NCBI GenBank assembly: GCA_027449685.1 | Contig: DAIDLC010000008.1 | Location: forward strand, 42,303-106,302 | Length of the DNA: 64,000 bases | Reading direction: 5' to 3' | From: Ferrovaceae bacterium | GTDB taxonomy: Bacteria > Pseudomonadota > Gammaproteobacteria > Burkholderiales > Ferrovaceae | Shown here: piece after piece, positions 45,192 through 54,989 of the stretch | Position numbering within the stretch: the stretch's first letter is position 1 | How the letters are laid out: each line of letters opens with the position of its first letter | The notes under the pieces: model-generated | The model's input: the letters and a program-made list of their open reading frames with translations, nothing else | Told to the model about the DNA's origin: nothing | Database searches by the model: none | Translations under genes and position numbers: made by a program

Positions 45192-46577
45192 ATGGCTGCT
45201 TGTCCTGCCGCAGCACAGGAACTGTTTTTGCAGGGTTGTGAGCGCTTGAATCGGGGTCAGATCCAGGCGGCAGAAGCCTGTTTTATCGAGGCACTGTTAT
45301 TGGCCCCGGATTTCCCCGAAGCCCTGATCAACTTGGGGTGGGTGAACGAACAGAACGGGGCTATGGCACAAGCCGAGGCCTGCTACAAGCGTGCTCTGAT
45401 GTTGCGCCCGGATTGCGTGCAGATTTACCTCAATCTGGGGGTTCTGTTCTTGCACGGCAAGCGATTTTTTGAAGCCGAAGCCGCCTGTTGGCGAGCGGCG
45501 CGGATTGCGCCCCACAATCCCGATGTATGGTCCCAGCTGGGGGTGGTGCTGACTTGCGTGAAACGCGAGCAGGAGGCGGAACGCTGTTTTGAGCGCGCCC
45601 TGCAATTGGATGGCCTTCATGCCCAGGGGCGTTTCAACTTCAGTTATCTGCTGCTTCGTCAGGGGCGACTGCAACAGGGTTGGCCCTATCTGGAAGCACG
45701 CACCCGGGACGAACGCTGGGCACCTCCGGCGCATAGTCTTCTTTGGGGTGGTGAAGCGCTCGCAGGCAAATCCCTGTTGATTGGATTCGAAGCGGGGTAT
45801 GGAGACATGATCCAGTTTTGTCGCTATGCGGCGCTGTTGAAAGCCCGAGGGGCGCAGCGGGTGGGCATCGTCTGCCATCCCGGATTGGTCCGCTTGTTTG
45901 CCAGGCTTCCCGCTCTCGATTCGGTGTATTCCTGCGATGCCGATCTTTCTGCAGAAAACTGGGATTACTGGTTGCCTCTGTTGAGTTTGCCCTACCGTTG
46001 CGGGACCACACTGGACAGCATTCCCGCATCCCTGCCCTACCTTGCCGCCTCTCCAGAGGATAAAGTCCGTTGGGCCGGCCGCTTGCCTTCTGCCCATTGT
46101 CGCGTGGGACTGGTGTGGAAGGGTAATCCGCTGTACGAGAATGACAGGGACCGTTCGGTGCCTGCCCTCGAACTGTTCGCTCCTTTGGGGCGGATTCCCG
46201 GCGTGCAATGGATTAGTTTGCAAAAAGGGGCAGGGGAAGCCGAAGCACAGAACCCTCCGGCAGGATGGTCCCTGGTGTCCTTGGGGGGCGATCTGCTGGA
46301 CTTTGCCGACACTGCCGCAGTGTTGGCCCATCTGGATCTGGTGATCAGTGTGGATACGGCGGTGGCTCATCTGGCGGGGGCCATGGGCAAACCCTGCTGG
46401 GTGCTGTTACCCCATTATCTGACCGATTGGCGCTGGTTGACCGAGCGCACGGACTCGCCCTGGTATCCAGGCTCGCTGCGCCTGTTTCGTCAGGCCAGGG
46501 TGGGCGACTGGTCGCAGACGATCGAAGAAGTGGCGCTGGCTTTGACGGAGAGGTTTCTTCAAACCCCCAAACGGTGA
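45192..46577 (+). CDS. TPR protein with GT9-like glycosyltransferase domain
   Basis: The 461-residue product begins with about four TPR repeats (roughly 5-150; for example EALINLGWVNEQNGAMAQAEACY and VWSQLGVVLTCVKREQEAERCFERAL, each read only by its core NLGWVNEQNG or QLGVVLTC). The second half resembles heptosyltransferase-type GT9/GT-B proteins: WGGEALAGKSLLIGFEAGYGD, RVGLVWKGNPLYEND, WISLQKGAGEAE, VISVDTAVAHLAGAMGKP and WRWLTERTDSPWYP. ATG 45192 is the first Met; the frame itself opens at 45168. It could glycosylate a protein or contribute to polysaccharide synthesis. It lies 32 nt before the galE-like gene. The exact donor and acceptor are unknown. Confidence 0.8.
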   Translation: MAACPAAAQELFLQGCERLNRGQIQAAEACFIEALLLAPDFPEALINLGWVNEQNGAMAQAEACYKRALMLRPDCVQIYLNLGVLFLHGKRFFEAEAACWRAARIAPHNPDVWSQLGVVLTCVKREQEAERCFERALQLDGLHAQGRFNFSYLLLRQGRLQQGWPYLEARTRDERWAPPAHSLLWGGEALAGKSLLIGFEAGYGDMIQFCRYAALLKARGAQRVGIVCHPGLVRLFARLPALDSVYSCDADLSAENWDYWLPLLSLPYRCGTTLDSIPASLPYLAASPEDKVRWAGRLPSAHCRVGLVWKGNPLYENDRDRSVPALELFAPLGRIPGVQWISLQKGAGEAEAQNPPAGWSLVSLGGDLLDFADTAAVLAHLDLVISVDTAVAHLAGAMGKPCWVLLPHYLTDWRWLTERTDSPWYPGSLRLFRQARVGDWSQTIEEVALALTERFLQTPKR

Positions 46578-46609
46578 TAAGGTGAGCTGATGGAGAACAG
46601 GAACAGGGA

Positions 46610-47635
46610 GTGGGTCGAGTGAATGTATTGGTGACCGGGGGGGCCGGCTATATCGGCAGCCATGTGGTGGCCGTGCTGCATGCGGCGGGGCACCACCCGG
46701 TGGTGCTGGACAATTTCAGCCATAGTCACCCCGAGGTCCTGCAGCAACTCCAGCGCTTGACGGGTGTGCAGATTCCCTTGGTGCCAGCCGATGTGCGCGA
46801 TGATCAAGCCGTATTGACCGCGTTGAAGGCGCATCACATCGAGGCTGTGATCCATCTGGCGGGGCTGAAGGTGGTGGGGGAATCCCTCACCGATCCCCTG
46901 GAATACTACGAGGTCAACGTTCACGGTACGGCCGTTTTGGCGCGGGCCCTGGAAGCGGCCGGGGTGTTTCATCTGGTGTTCAGTTCCAGTGCTGCCGTCT
47001 ATGGCAAGAGTGCTACGCTGCCTGTCAACGAATCCCAGCGGCTGGATCCTGCGCACCCCTACGGCCGCAGCAAGTGGCATGCAGAGCAGATACTGGCCGA
47101 TCTGGCCGCCAGTGATGAGCGCTGGCATCTGGTGGGCCTGCGCTATTTCAATCCGGTGGGATGCCATCCCTCTGTCCTCATCGGTGAGGCTCCCGCGAAA
47201 ATCGCTAGTAATCTCATGCCTGCAGTGGCGCGAGTGGCCGCGGGTTGGCAGTCCGAGATTGAGGTTTTCGGGCAGGATTACCCCACGGTGGATGGTACTG
47301 GGGTGCGTGACTTCATTCACGTGATGGACCTGGCACAAGGGCATCTGACGGCCCTGGACTATTTGGTGCAGCATTCCGGTTGGGACGTGTTCAATTTGGG
47401 TACCGGGCGGGGCGTGAGCGTTCTGGAGTTGATTGCCGCCTTCGAACGGGCCTGTGGGCATGCGCTGGCCTACCGCATCGCCAGCCGGCGCCCCGGAGAT
47501 ATTGCAGCCAGTTTTGCCGACGTAACCAAGGCTCGAGAAGTCCTGGGCTGGGTGGCGCGTCATGATCTCGCGGAGCAATGTGCCAGTGCCTGGGCTTGGC
47601 AAGAGGCCTTGTCTGCCGCCCCTCTGGAACGATGA
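46610..47635 (+). CDS. UDP-hexose 4-epimerase, GalE/PelX-like
   Basis: The protein is an extended short-chain dehydrogenase that epimerises UDP-sugars at C4 using bound NAD. The 341-residue product has VTGGAGYIGSHVVAVL, GLKVVGESLTDPLEYY, the catalytic SSSAAVYG and YGRSK (Tyr-x3-Lys), RYFNPVGCHPS, GVRDFIHVMDLA and RRPGDIAASFADV. At the position of E. coli Tyr299 (Cys307 in human GALE) it has Ser301. A small residue there is associated with use of N-acetylated sugars, so UDP-GlcNAc/GalNAc epimerisation is likely. PelX, found next to pelA in Pseudomonas protegens, is such an enzyme. Start may be GTG 46610 or GTG 46619. pelA follows 10 nt later. Confidence 0.88.
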   Translation: MGRVNVLVTGGAGYIGSHVVAVLHAAGHHPVVLDNFSHSHPEVLQQLQRLTGVQIPLVPADVRDDQAVLTALKAHHIEAVIHLAGLKVVGESLTDPLEYYEVNVHGTAVLARALEAAGVFHLVFSSSAAVYGKSATLPVNESQRLDPAHPYGRSKWHAEQILADLAASDERWHLVGLRYFNPVGCHPSVLIGEAPAKIASNLMPAVARVAAGWQSEIEVFGQDYPTVDGTGVRDFIHVMDLAQGHLTALDYLVQHSGWDVFNLGTGRGVSVLELIAAFERACGHALAYRIASRRPGDIAASFADVTKAREVLGWVARHDLAEQCASAWAWQEALSAAPLER

Positions 47636-47645
47636 GCGATTGGTG

Positions 47646-50384
47646 ATGCTGCGGCGGCTGCTCTGCATCCTTCTGGCCGGTTGCTTGGGCCTTGTGATGA
47701 TGCACTCTGCAGAAGCCGAAACAGAAAAACCTGCGCCTCAGGTGGCTCTTTATCTGGGACCTCACCCTCCTGTGGATGAATTGCAGGCCTTCGACCAGGT
47801 TGTACTGGATCCTCGTCAAGTCGATTTGACGGGTGTGGACCAGTCGCGCTACGCGCATACGCGCTGGCTGGCCAAAGTACCTGTTCCCTCCGAGGCTTCC
47901 CAGACGACACTGGCCGTTTGGTTGGAGGGGCAGATTCAGCCTTTATGGAATCAAGGGTTTCGGGGTTTTCTGCTCGCCCAGACCTCCGATTCTTTAAACC
48001 CATACCCGTCTGGGGAGAGTGCGGCGCCTTCATCTCGGATTCTGGCGGCGGTGCTGACGGCGCTGCGCGCGCGCTTTCCCGAGGCGACCCTGCTGTTGCG
48101 AAATCAAACGGATTTTGTGACACAACATCCAGGATGGGTGCAGGGGCTAGTCCTGGATTCTTTGGTGCGGTCCTATCATCTGGCAGGCTGGCAGATGGCC
48201 ATCGATCCCCAACGACAGAAAAACGATCTGCAGATCGTTCAGAATCTGCACCAGATGCAGCCGACGTTGAACATCGTGGATGTGGAATTTTGTGCCCGCC
48301 CGGACCGCGGCTGCAGACAGCAGGTGGCCCGCCAGGCTATCGACCTGGGATTGAATCCTTATGTCACGGATCCGGAATACCGGGTCGTGGGCATCGGGCG
48401 CGTGGAAGTCATGCCCCGGCAGTTGCTGGTGCTGCAAGCGCTGAACCCCGGCGCCCCGCCCGAAACGGGGACGGCTGCCAGAGTGCTGGGCATGCCCATC
48501 GACTACCTGGGTTATCTGGCTCGTTACGTCAACGTGAACGAGCGGTTGCCCGAAGATATTGACAATGATCGCTATGCAGGGATCGTCTTGTTCGTCGACC
48601 ACCCGGTCAACCAACCGGGGCGACTGCGCAACTGGTTGCTGGGGCGCATGGCCGCCGGTGTGAAAGTGGCCGTATTTCAAAGTTTCGGATTTGATCTGGA
48701 TACTGCCACGGCAGCGCGCCTGGGGTTCACCATCGCCCCCTCTGTCCTTCCCGCTGGCAGCGTTCCCCGCCTGGAATTTCTCGACCCCATGCTGTCGTTC
48801 GAGCGCCCTCCACAATTGACCAGTGACGAGGTGCTGTATCTCCATGCGGGTCGCGATATCCGGGTTCTGGGGCGGGTTGGCATGGCCAACCAGCACAGTG
48901 ACTTGGCCGGTTTGACGCCCTGGGGAGGGTATGTGCTGGCGCCCTTCTGTCTGACCCAGTTGACGGGAGATGATTTGCTGTACTGGGTTGTGCGCCCGCT
49001 CGAGTTTCTGCGCCAGGCGCTGGTGTTGCCAGTCATGCCGGTCCCGGATGTCACCTCAGAAAATGGACGCCGGCTTTGGTTCACCCATGTGGATGGAGAT
49101 GGTTTCATTTCGCGCACGGAATTTTCCGGCAACCAGCCGTTTGCCATCGATGCCCTCATGGAACGGGTGATCAAACGCTATCCGTTGCCCATCACTCTGT
49201 CGGTGATCGAAGGAGAGATTAGCCCCCGCGGGCGTTATCCCGATCTGTCTGCCCACATGCAAGCCATGGCTCGTCAGGCCTTTGCCCTGCCCCAGGTAGA
49301 ACTGGGATCCCACGGCTACACCCATGTGCTGGACTGGGTACGCATTTTGGAGCCTGGAGCCCCACTAGACCAGCTGGTGTCCATTCCCCTGCCCGGCTAT
49401 GCGTTCTCCCTGGAGCGTGAAATTTTTGGGAGTATCGATTACATTCGGCGTGAATTGGCCCCACCGGGCAAAGCGGTGCGCCTGATGCAATGGAGCGGAG
49501 CGGCCAACCCCACGGGTGCAGCCTTGCGCTTGGCCCACCGGGCCGGAGTGCTCAATATCAATGGAGGATATACCGCGATCACTTCCTCCAAACCTTCCTG
49601 GACGCTCATTTCGGGAGTGGGGATCGACAAGGGAAATGGCCTGGAGGAAGAAGATACTTTCCAGATATACGCCGCTGAAGTGAACGAGAATATCTACACG
49701 GATGATTGGACCCACGCCTTTTATGGCATGCAACGCTCCCTGGAAACCTATGCCCTGACGGAAACCCCCCTGCGGTTGAAACCCGTAGATTTATATTATC
49801 ACTACTATTCCGGTACCAAGTTGGCCTCACTGGCTGCCTTGCAGCGGATCTATCAACAATTGCTGCAGCAGAACCTGTTTCCGGTTTTTACCTCGGGGTA
49901 TGTGCAACGGGTTCTGGATTCCCGGCATGCCGTCATTGCTCGTAGGGGCTCGGACTGGCGGGTTCGCACGGGCCCGTTCTTGCGCGAATTGCGTTTGCCA
50001 TCCGGATTCTATCCCCAATGGAATGGTGCACAGGGTGTATTGGGGTATGTGGCTGGCCCAGGTGGAGTCTATGTCCATTTGGATCGATCCGAAGCGACTT
50101 TCACGCTGGCATCCACCCCGCCACCCCCATCGGTTCCTTACGTGGCGTTGGCCAATGGAGAGATACACCAGACGCAGCGCTTGCGGGACGGTCGGAGTCT
50201 CGCTTTTCAGTTGACGGCTTATGGTCGTCCACAAGTGCAATTGCAAGCCATCGAAGGCTGTCAGATTCTTGCCGATGGCCAGAAACGTATCCCCGATAAG
50301 GCAGCCTCCGAACTGACACTCTCTTGGCCCTTCGAGGAACGCTTGCCGCTTGCCACGCACCACGTCGAGGTAGACTGTGAATGA
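47646..50384 (+). CDS. pelA: Pel polysaccharide deacetylase/hydrolase PelA
   Basis: PelA is the periplasmic multidomain protein that deacetylates, and in Pseudomonas also cleaves, Pel polysaccharide. The 912-residue product (P. aeruginosa about 950) has a signal peptide (LRRLLCILLAGCLGLVMMHS) and an N-terminal GH114/GH166-like domain (about 35-255). A middle reductase-like domain follows, then a polysaccharide deacetylase domain with Asp483 and Asp485 in HVDGDGF and His556/His560 in SHGYTH. A C-terminal jelly-roll region completes it. Deacetylase metal ligands are intact. In the hydrolase domain the expected Asp and Glu are Ala111 and Asp171, so glycosidase activity is probably lost. ATG 47646 is preferred to the frame opening at 47562. 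It overlaps pelB by 8 nt. Confidence 0.93.
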   Translation: MLRRLLCILLAGCLGLVMMHSAEAETEKPAPQVALYLGPHPPVDELQAFDQVVLDPRQVDLTGVDQSRYAHTRWLAKVPVPSEASQTTLAVWLEGQIQPLWNQGFRGFLLAQTSDSLNPYPSGESAAPSSRILAAVLTALRARFPEATLLLRNQTDFVTQHPGWVQGLVLDSLVRSYHLAGWQMAIDPQRQKNDLQIVQNLHQMQPTLNIVDVEFCARPDRGCRQQVARQAIDLGLNPYVTDPEYRVVGIGRVEVMPRQLLVLQALNPGAPPETGTAARVLGMPIDYLGYLARYVNVNERLPEDIDNDRYAGIVLFVDHPVNQPGRLRNWLLGRMAAGVKVAVFQSFGFDLDTATAARLGFTIAPSVLPAGSVPRLEFLDPMLSFERPPQLTSDEVLYLHAGRDIRVLGRVGMANQHSDLAGLTPWGGYVLAPFCLTQLTGDDLLYWVVRPLEFLRQALVLPVMPVPDVTSENGRRLWFTHVDGDGFISRTEFSGNQPFAIDALMERVIKRYPLPITLSVIEGEISPRGRYPDLSAHMQAMARQAFALPQVELGSHGYTHVLDWVRILEPGAPLDQLVSIPLPGYAFSLEREIFGSIDYIRRELAPPGKAVRLMQWSGAANPTGAALRLAHRAGVLNINGGYTAITSSKPSWTLISGVGIDKGNGLEEEDTFQIYAAEVNENIYTDDWTHAFYGMQRSLETYALTETPLRLKPVDLYYHYYSGTKLASLAALQRIYQQLLQQNLFPVFTSGYVQRVLDSRHAVIARRGSDWRVRTGPFLRELRLPSGFYPQWNGAQGVLGYVAGPGGVYVHLDRSEATFTLASTPPPPSVPYVALANGEIHQTQRLRDGRSLAFQLTAYGRPQVQLQAIEGCQILADGQKRIPDKAASELTLSWPFEERLPLATHHVEVDCE

Positions 50385-53300
50385 GCCGCGCGAAGCCTTG
50401 ACCTTGCCGTGGGTCTTGCTCTTCCTCGTGCTCTTGACGCTGGCGCTGCTCATCTGGTTATGGCAGGATGCGGGGCGTCGAATCAGCGCCACCCATCAAA
50501 GCCGGCCCAGTGAAGTGGCTGCCGCCTATCTGCAAGCCGAGACGCAAACCCTGACAGATGGCGCACCAAACTTGCCGGCCTTGTTGGAACGCTTGGCGCA
50601 GATCAATCTGGCGCTAGGACATCTGGCGCGTGCCGAAGAAGCCATCCGGCGACTGGAACGTCAACCCGTGAAGGATTCTCGGGAGGGTGCGCTGTTATTG
50701 CGTCTGGAAGCACAACGTACGGCCATGTTTAGCAGTCCCCCAGGCAGTGCCCACCGGTTGGTACTGGCTGGACGACTGGACGAACTATGGCGACAGGTGC
50801 CCCAGGGTCACTGGACGGGCCCTCAGTTGTTGATTTTGTGGGACCTGGCACGGAGCGTGGATGCCTGGCAGACGTTGCAATGGCTCAACCTGCAGTTGGA
50901 ACCACTGGATCCGGGCCATCGCATGACACGCTGGCGCGAAGTGGCGCGCAGCGCCCTGAGCCAAGGACAATTCGAGGTGGCAGCGCAAGCCGATTTTACG
51001 CTCCAACGCCTGGCAGCGGACCCGGGCCAGCAGCGCCAAGCGTTTCAAGCCGGGTTGGAGGCACTTGTGGCGGGAAATCAAGCGGCGCGGGCCTGCCTGG
51101 CAGCGCAATCCCATCTGCCCGCTCTGACCCCGGATAGTGCCACGTTGACCCTGGTTTTGCGCGTGGCACTCATGGGGGAATGTCATCAACTGGCTCTGGA
51201 TATGGCCCGGCGCCTGATGGTCTTTAGTCAGGCTACCGGAACTTTGTCCCCAGTCCGGGAGGAGGTCCGGCGTGCCAGTCACTGGCCGGTGCATCGACTT
51301 TCCTGGAATTTCGAGCCCTCGGGGCTGCAGCGGGTCGCTACGGTTCAGTTGCCAACCCCGTTGCCAGAGGGGACTTACGAGTTGATGTACGAGGCTTTCG
51401 TGCAAAACCATCAACTGCCGGAAGCCATCCAGTTGACGCACAAGGCCCTGAAACACCACCTGGACGATGAGCGCTGGGAACATCGCCTGGCCCAACTGTA
51501 TGAATGGAACGGCCAACCTCGCCTGGCATTGGAGCATTGGCTGATAGAGGCACGCCACAACCAGAACCCCGAGGCTTGGGAGCGGGTGACACAATTGTCA
51601 CGCCAACTCAACGAAGTGCCCATCTATCTGGAAGCCTTGCAGCAAAGCCTGCGGCTTCATCCGAAGGCAGGCTTGTTGATCAACCAGATTGTGGCCACCC
51701 AGGAACGACTGGGCCAGCCAGAACAGGCGCTGGCCACGCTCAAGGAGAATGCGCAAGGGTCCTTGCGGGTACCCTTGCTGGAGCATTATGCGCAACTCTC
51801 GGTCATCGTGGGAGCCGATGACCAGGCCCGTGCCACCTATGAGACTCTGCAGCGGGAGTATGGGCCCAGTGTGTACTACGCCCTGGCGCTAGCGGATATC
51901 GATCAGCGCCAGGGTCATCTGGAGCAGGCCTTGGCGGATCTGGAAGGCATGCGTCCGGAAATGGAACATGATCCCCGGGACGCCCCTTTTTGGCGACATT
52001 ATGCCGAACTGGCCATTCTCAATCGCCGGGAGGAACAGGCCGATCAGGCGTACCGCAATCTTCTTGATAGCGGTCTGTTTGCCTTGCCCACCGCAGCGAA
52101 CCCGTCCTCCCTGACGTCCGAGCAACGTGCGACACTACTGGATGATCTGGGGCATCTGCAGGCCTTCTATGCCAACTATCCCTATGATGCGGCGCGCCTG
52201 CAGGAACTGGAGTTTCGTTTTACCGGGCACTGGGAAGCCTTGCAATCCGCCCTGGAAACGTACATGACCATGGGGGCCTGGGATCGGGTGGATATCCTGA
52301 TGGGCCAACTCACCTTGGCGCAGCGCCAAACATTTAGCCACCATTCGAACTGGTGGGTCTTGCGCGCCCGATACGGGCGTCATCTGGGTAAAGCGCGGGC
52401 GGTCAGTGCCAATCTGCGCCAGGCCTTGGCATTGGGGCCCCAGTCGGAGGGAGAGCGCATCAATTTGCTCTGGGCCCTGATCGATCTGGACAGACCCCGG
52501 GAGTTGCGTGAAGCCTTGCGTCGCTGGGAAGGCTCCATGCAAAATGCTCCTGTGTATTTTAGCGTGGCCAGTGCCGGTTATTTGAAACTGGGAAAAGCGC
52601 GCTGGGCCATGGGGTATTTGTACCGTCAGTCACCTGCACGTCGCTCGGATCCCGCTTGGCTCCTTCTGATGGCCGAGGCGCGGGAGCAACTGGGTCATGA
52701 CACCCAGGCCTGGCGTCTGCGGCGTCAGGCCTGGCGCCAGTTCGTGCAGGCGCTGCAGAACTCCGCAGGAGCCCCAAAAATGACGCGCTTGCGCGTTGGC
52801 CATGCCCAACCCCTGTTTGGGCTGGGTCCACGGGAAGCGCTGGAAAATCCCGATGCACCAGATCTTCAGCGCGCAGCCTTGGGATCTCTGTTCCAGAACG
52901 GAGATCAGGCTTTGGGCAGCTATCGACGCCTGCTGCGCCAGGTTCTGTCGTATCAGTCCTCTGGGGCAATCCCGGGATCCCATCTGGGGCCTATTGGGGC
53001 GCTCCAGGATAATCTGGGCATCGCGGTGCAAACCTGTCCGTCCCTTCTGTCGCTGGCGAAGAGTGCTGACTGGGCCCATCAAATCAACTGTGTCGACCCT
53101 ACTGCCGTGCTGGAACTCTTCATTGCATGGGCTGTAACGCTAGACGCTCAGGATTTGGCGCTGCGCTTGGAGCGGGCCTCCCGTGTAACCCATGATCCAG
53201 CCAATGTGCATTTGAGTATAGCCATGTTGACCCAAGATCGGGATACTCTGACTGCGCTGATCGATGATCCTGAGCAACGCCAAGCCGCCCCACGACAACT

Positions 53301-54411
53301 GGAGGTTCTGCAGCGCTTGGGACGGACCTCCCAATTGCAGACGGCGGCCTTCGAGGCGGTCGCAGAGGCTCCGGATGCGCCGGATCTGCAGAGTACGTTG
53401 CGGGGTTTGTTGCTGGCACCGGTGAGTTTTCTGGGAGAGCGAACCGGACCGATGACCAATGCCTACTGGAGCCCAATGGACAGTAACTCGCCCAATCTGG
53501 TGTTTCAAAGCAGCATGACGCGCTGGAGCGCGCTGCAATATCAGGAGCACGCGCTGGGTTGGGAAGATTGGCTGAATGCAGAATGGGGCATCGCACTGGA
53601 AAGCGTTGACCGTCAAACCCAGTTGACTGGAGGGTCTGATCTGGTGCGCCTCCCTTCCCGGGATCTGAGCAACATGCTGACCCTGCGCGATCATCTGCCC
53701 GATTACGAATGGCTGTTTTCTGTGGGGGAGCGCCGTACGGATTATCTCAATAACACCTATCTGGCCAGTGTTCAGAGCCAGTCTGATCCCGCCCTGCGTA
53801 CCCGCTTGAGCGTGGGCTGGCATCAGTTTTCTGGCCTGACTCCAGCCCTGCAGGTGGCCGGCATGAAGGATCTGATCGAAATGGACGGAGAATGGGATCT
53901 TTCCGCACGCACCTATGTGCAGGGCACCGTGGAAGTTGACCGGTTTTCCGGGCAAAACGGGTTATCCTTGGGGCATGGGGACTTGGGGACGCTGGAGATG
54001 GGTTATCACCTGTGGGTCGAACCCACCGATCTGACCGCCCGCGTCATGGCGTTTCAGGGCCAGAACCAATCCACCGGCCAGCCCTTGGGAGAGCTTGGGC
54101 GTTACTTGCCCAGTAACCAACGGGGCCAGAATCCCTTTGCGCTTCCGGGAACGATTGCTCAAACCGGTTTCCTGTTGAGTTGGAATGGTGTGGTACGAAA
54201 CGCCCAGTCGCCAAGGGGTGACTGGCAACCCTATGCGGATGCGGGCGTCATTCATGATCGCCAAGGCGGCGGCATGCCGCAGCTCAATGTGGGTTTGGCA
54301 GGGTCCGTGGCGGGGGCAGACCAGGCCAAGATCTATTACTTTCATGTAACGACTCCGGGTAGTGCGCAATCGTTTAGCCAGTTTGGGCTCAATTACCGTT
54401 ATTTTTACTAG
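50377..54411 (+). CDS. pelB: Pel outer membrane export protein PelB (TPR scaffold plus porin)
   Basis: PelB exports Pel across the outer membrane. A periplasmic TPR superhelix binds PelA and a C-terminal beta-barrel forms the pore. The 1344-residue product has an N-terminal membrane anchor (about 8-30, LPWVLLFLVLLTLALLIWLW). It has roughly 20 TPR-like helical repeats to about residue 1000. The final 330 residues alternate in beta-barrel fashion and end in SFSQFGLNYRYFY, with a terminal aromatic as in outer membrane proteins. It is about 150 residues longer than P. aeruginosa PelB (1193). It starts at GTG 50377 inside the end of pelA. Confidence 0.92.
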   Translation: MNEPREALTLPWVLLFLVLLTLALLIWLWQDAGRRISATHQSRPSEVAAAYLQAETQTLTDGAPNLPALLERLAQINLALGHLARAEEAIRRLERQPVKDSREGALLLRLEAQRTAMFSSPPGSAHRLVLAGRLDELWRQVPQGHWTGPQLLILWDLARSVDAWQTLQWLNLQLEPLDPGHRMTRWREVARSALSQGQFEVAAQADFTLQRLAADPGQQRQAFQAGLEALVAGNQAARACLAAQSHLPALTPDSATLTLVLRVALMGECHQLALDMARRLMVFSQATGTLSPVREEVRRASHWPVHRLSWNFEPSGLQRVATVQLPTPLPEGTYELMYEAFVQNHQLPEAIQLTHKALKHHLDDERWEHRLAQLYEWNGQPRLALEHWLIEARHNQNPEAWERVTQLSRQLNEVPIYLEALQQSLRLHPKAGLLINQIVATQERLGQPEQALATLKENAQGSLRVPLLEHYAQLSVIVGADDQARATYETLQREYGPSVYYALALADIDQRQGHLEQALADLEGMRPEMEHDPRDAPFWRHYAELAILNRREEQADQAYRNLLDSGLFALPTAANPSSLTSEQRATLLDDLGHLQAFYANYPYDAARLQELEFRFTGHWEALQSALETYMTMGAWDRVDILMGQLTLAQRQTFSHHSNWWVLRARYGRHLGKARAVSANLRQALALGPQSEGERINLLWALIDLDRPRELREALRRWEGSMQNAPVYFSVASAGYLKLGKARWAMGYLYRQSPARRSDPAWLLLMAEAREQLGHDTQAWRLRRQAWRQFVQALQNSAGAPKMTRLRVGHAQPLFGLGPREALENPDAPDLQRAALGSLFQNGDQALGSYRRLLRQVLSYQSSGAIPGSHLGPIGALQDNLGIAVQTCPSLLSLAKSADWAHQINCVDPTAVLELFIAWAVTLDAQDLALRLERASRVTHDPANVHLSIAMLTQDRDTLTALIDDPEQRQAAPRQLEVLQRLGRTSQLQTAAFEAVAEAPDAPDLQSTLRGLLLAPVSFLGERTGPMTNAYWSPMDSNSPNLVFQSSMTRWSALQYQEHALGWEDWLNAEWGIALESVDRQTQLTGGSDLVRLPSRDLSNMLTLRDHLPDYEWLFSVGERRTDYLNNTYLASVQSQSDPALRTRLSVGWHQFSGLTPALQVAGMKDLIEMDGEWDLSARTYVQGTVEVDRFSGQNGLSLGHGDLGTLEMGYHLWVEPTDLTARVMAFQGQNQSTGQPLGELGRYLPSNQRGQNPFALPGTIAQTGFLLSWNGVVRNAQSPRGDWQPYADAGVIHDRQGGGMPQLNVGLAGSVAGADQAKIYYFHVTTPGSAQSFSQFGLNYRYFY

Positions 54412-54441
54412 CAGACTGTGATTCAACAGGGGAGTGACAGA

Positions 54442-54975
54442 ATGATGTCTTTGCGAAAATGGTTATGTGGGTTGGGGTGGGGGGCTGTTCTGGTTTTGGC
54501 CGGTTGCTCCACGCTGAATGTGGGAACAGCCCCGCACCTGGCCGATGACGGGCGCTGGGCGCTGTTGCCCATTGCCAATTATACCGAAACGCCGGATGCG
54601 GGCGAGCGGGTGGATAGTATCGCCGAAAGCGTCCTGATTCAGCGGGGCATTTCGGGATTGCAGCGTTACCCCCTGCCCGCTGAGGAAGACAGTTTTTTGG
54701 CCGGGGCCAATACCAAGACACTCAATGCCGCGCTGGATTGGGCTGGGCGGGCTGGAATGCGCTTTGCGCTGAGCGGATCCGTGCAGGAATGGCGCTATAA
54801 AACAGGCGTGGATGGCGAACCCGCGGTGACTTTGACCTTCAATCTCTATGATCTACGCACGGGCAGCATCATCTGGAGTGCGACGGGCAGTCGCAGTGGC
54901 TGGAGTCGAACCAGCCTGGGTGCCACCGGTCAGGAACTGATTGGGCAATTGCTGGCACCGTTGACGGCCCACTGA
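54442..54975 (+). CDS. pelC: Pel outer membrane lipoprotein PelC
   Basis: PelC is an outer membrane lipoprotein that forms a dodecameric ring guiding Pel to PelB. The 177-residue product has a lipoprotein signal peptide with lipobox LAGC (Cys about residue 21). A domain follows with WALLPIANYTETPDAGERVDSIAE (core LLPIANYTETP), FALSGSVQEWRYKTG and LYDLRTGSIIWSATGSRSG (core IIWSATGSRSG). A strong GGGGAG (54428-54433) points to ATG 54442 rather than the GTG at 54418. It follows pelB by 30 nt. Confidence 0.92.
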   Translation: MMSLRKWLCGLGWGAVLVLAGCSTLNVGTAPHLADDGRWALLPIANYTETPDAGERVDSIAESVLIQRGISGLQRYPLPAEEDSFLAGANTKTLNAALDWAGRAGMRFALSGSVQEWRYKTGVDGEPAVTLTFNLYDLRTGSIIWSATGSRSGWSRTSLGATGQELIGQLLAPLTAH

Positions 54976-54989
54976 GACAGGATCTGCTG

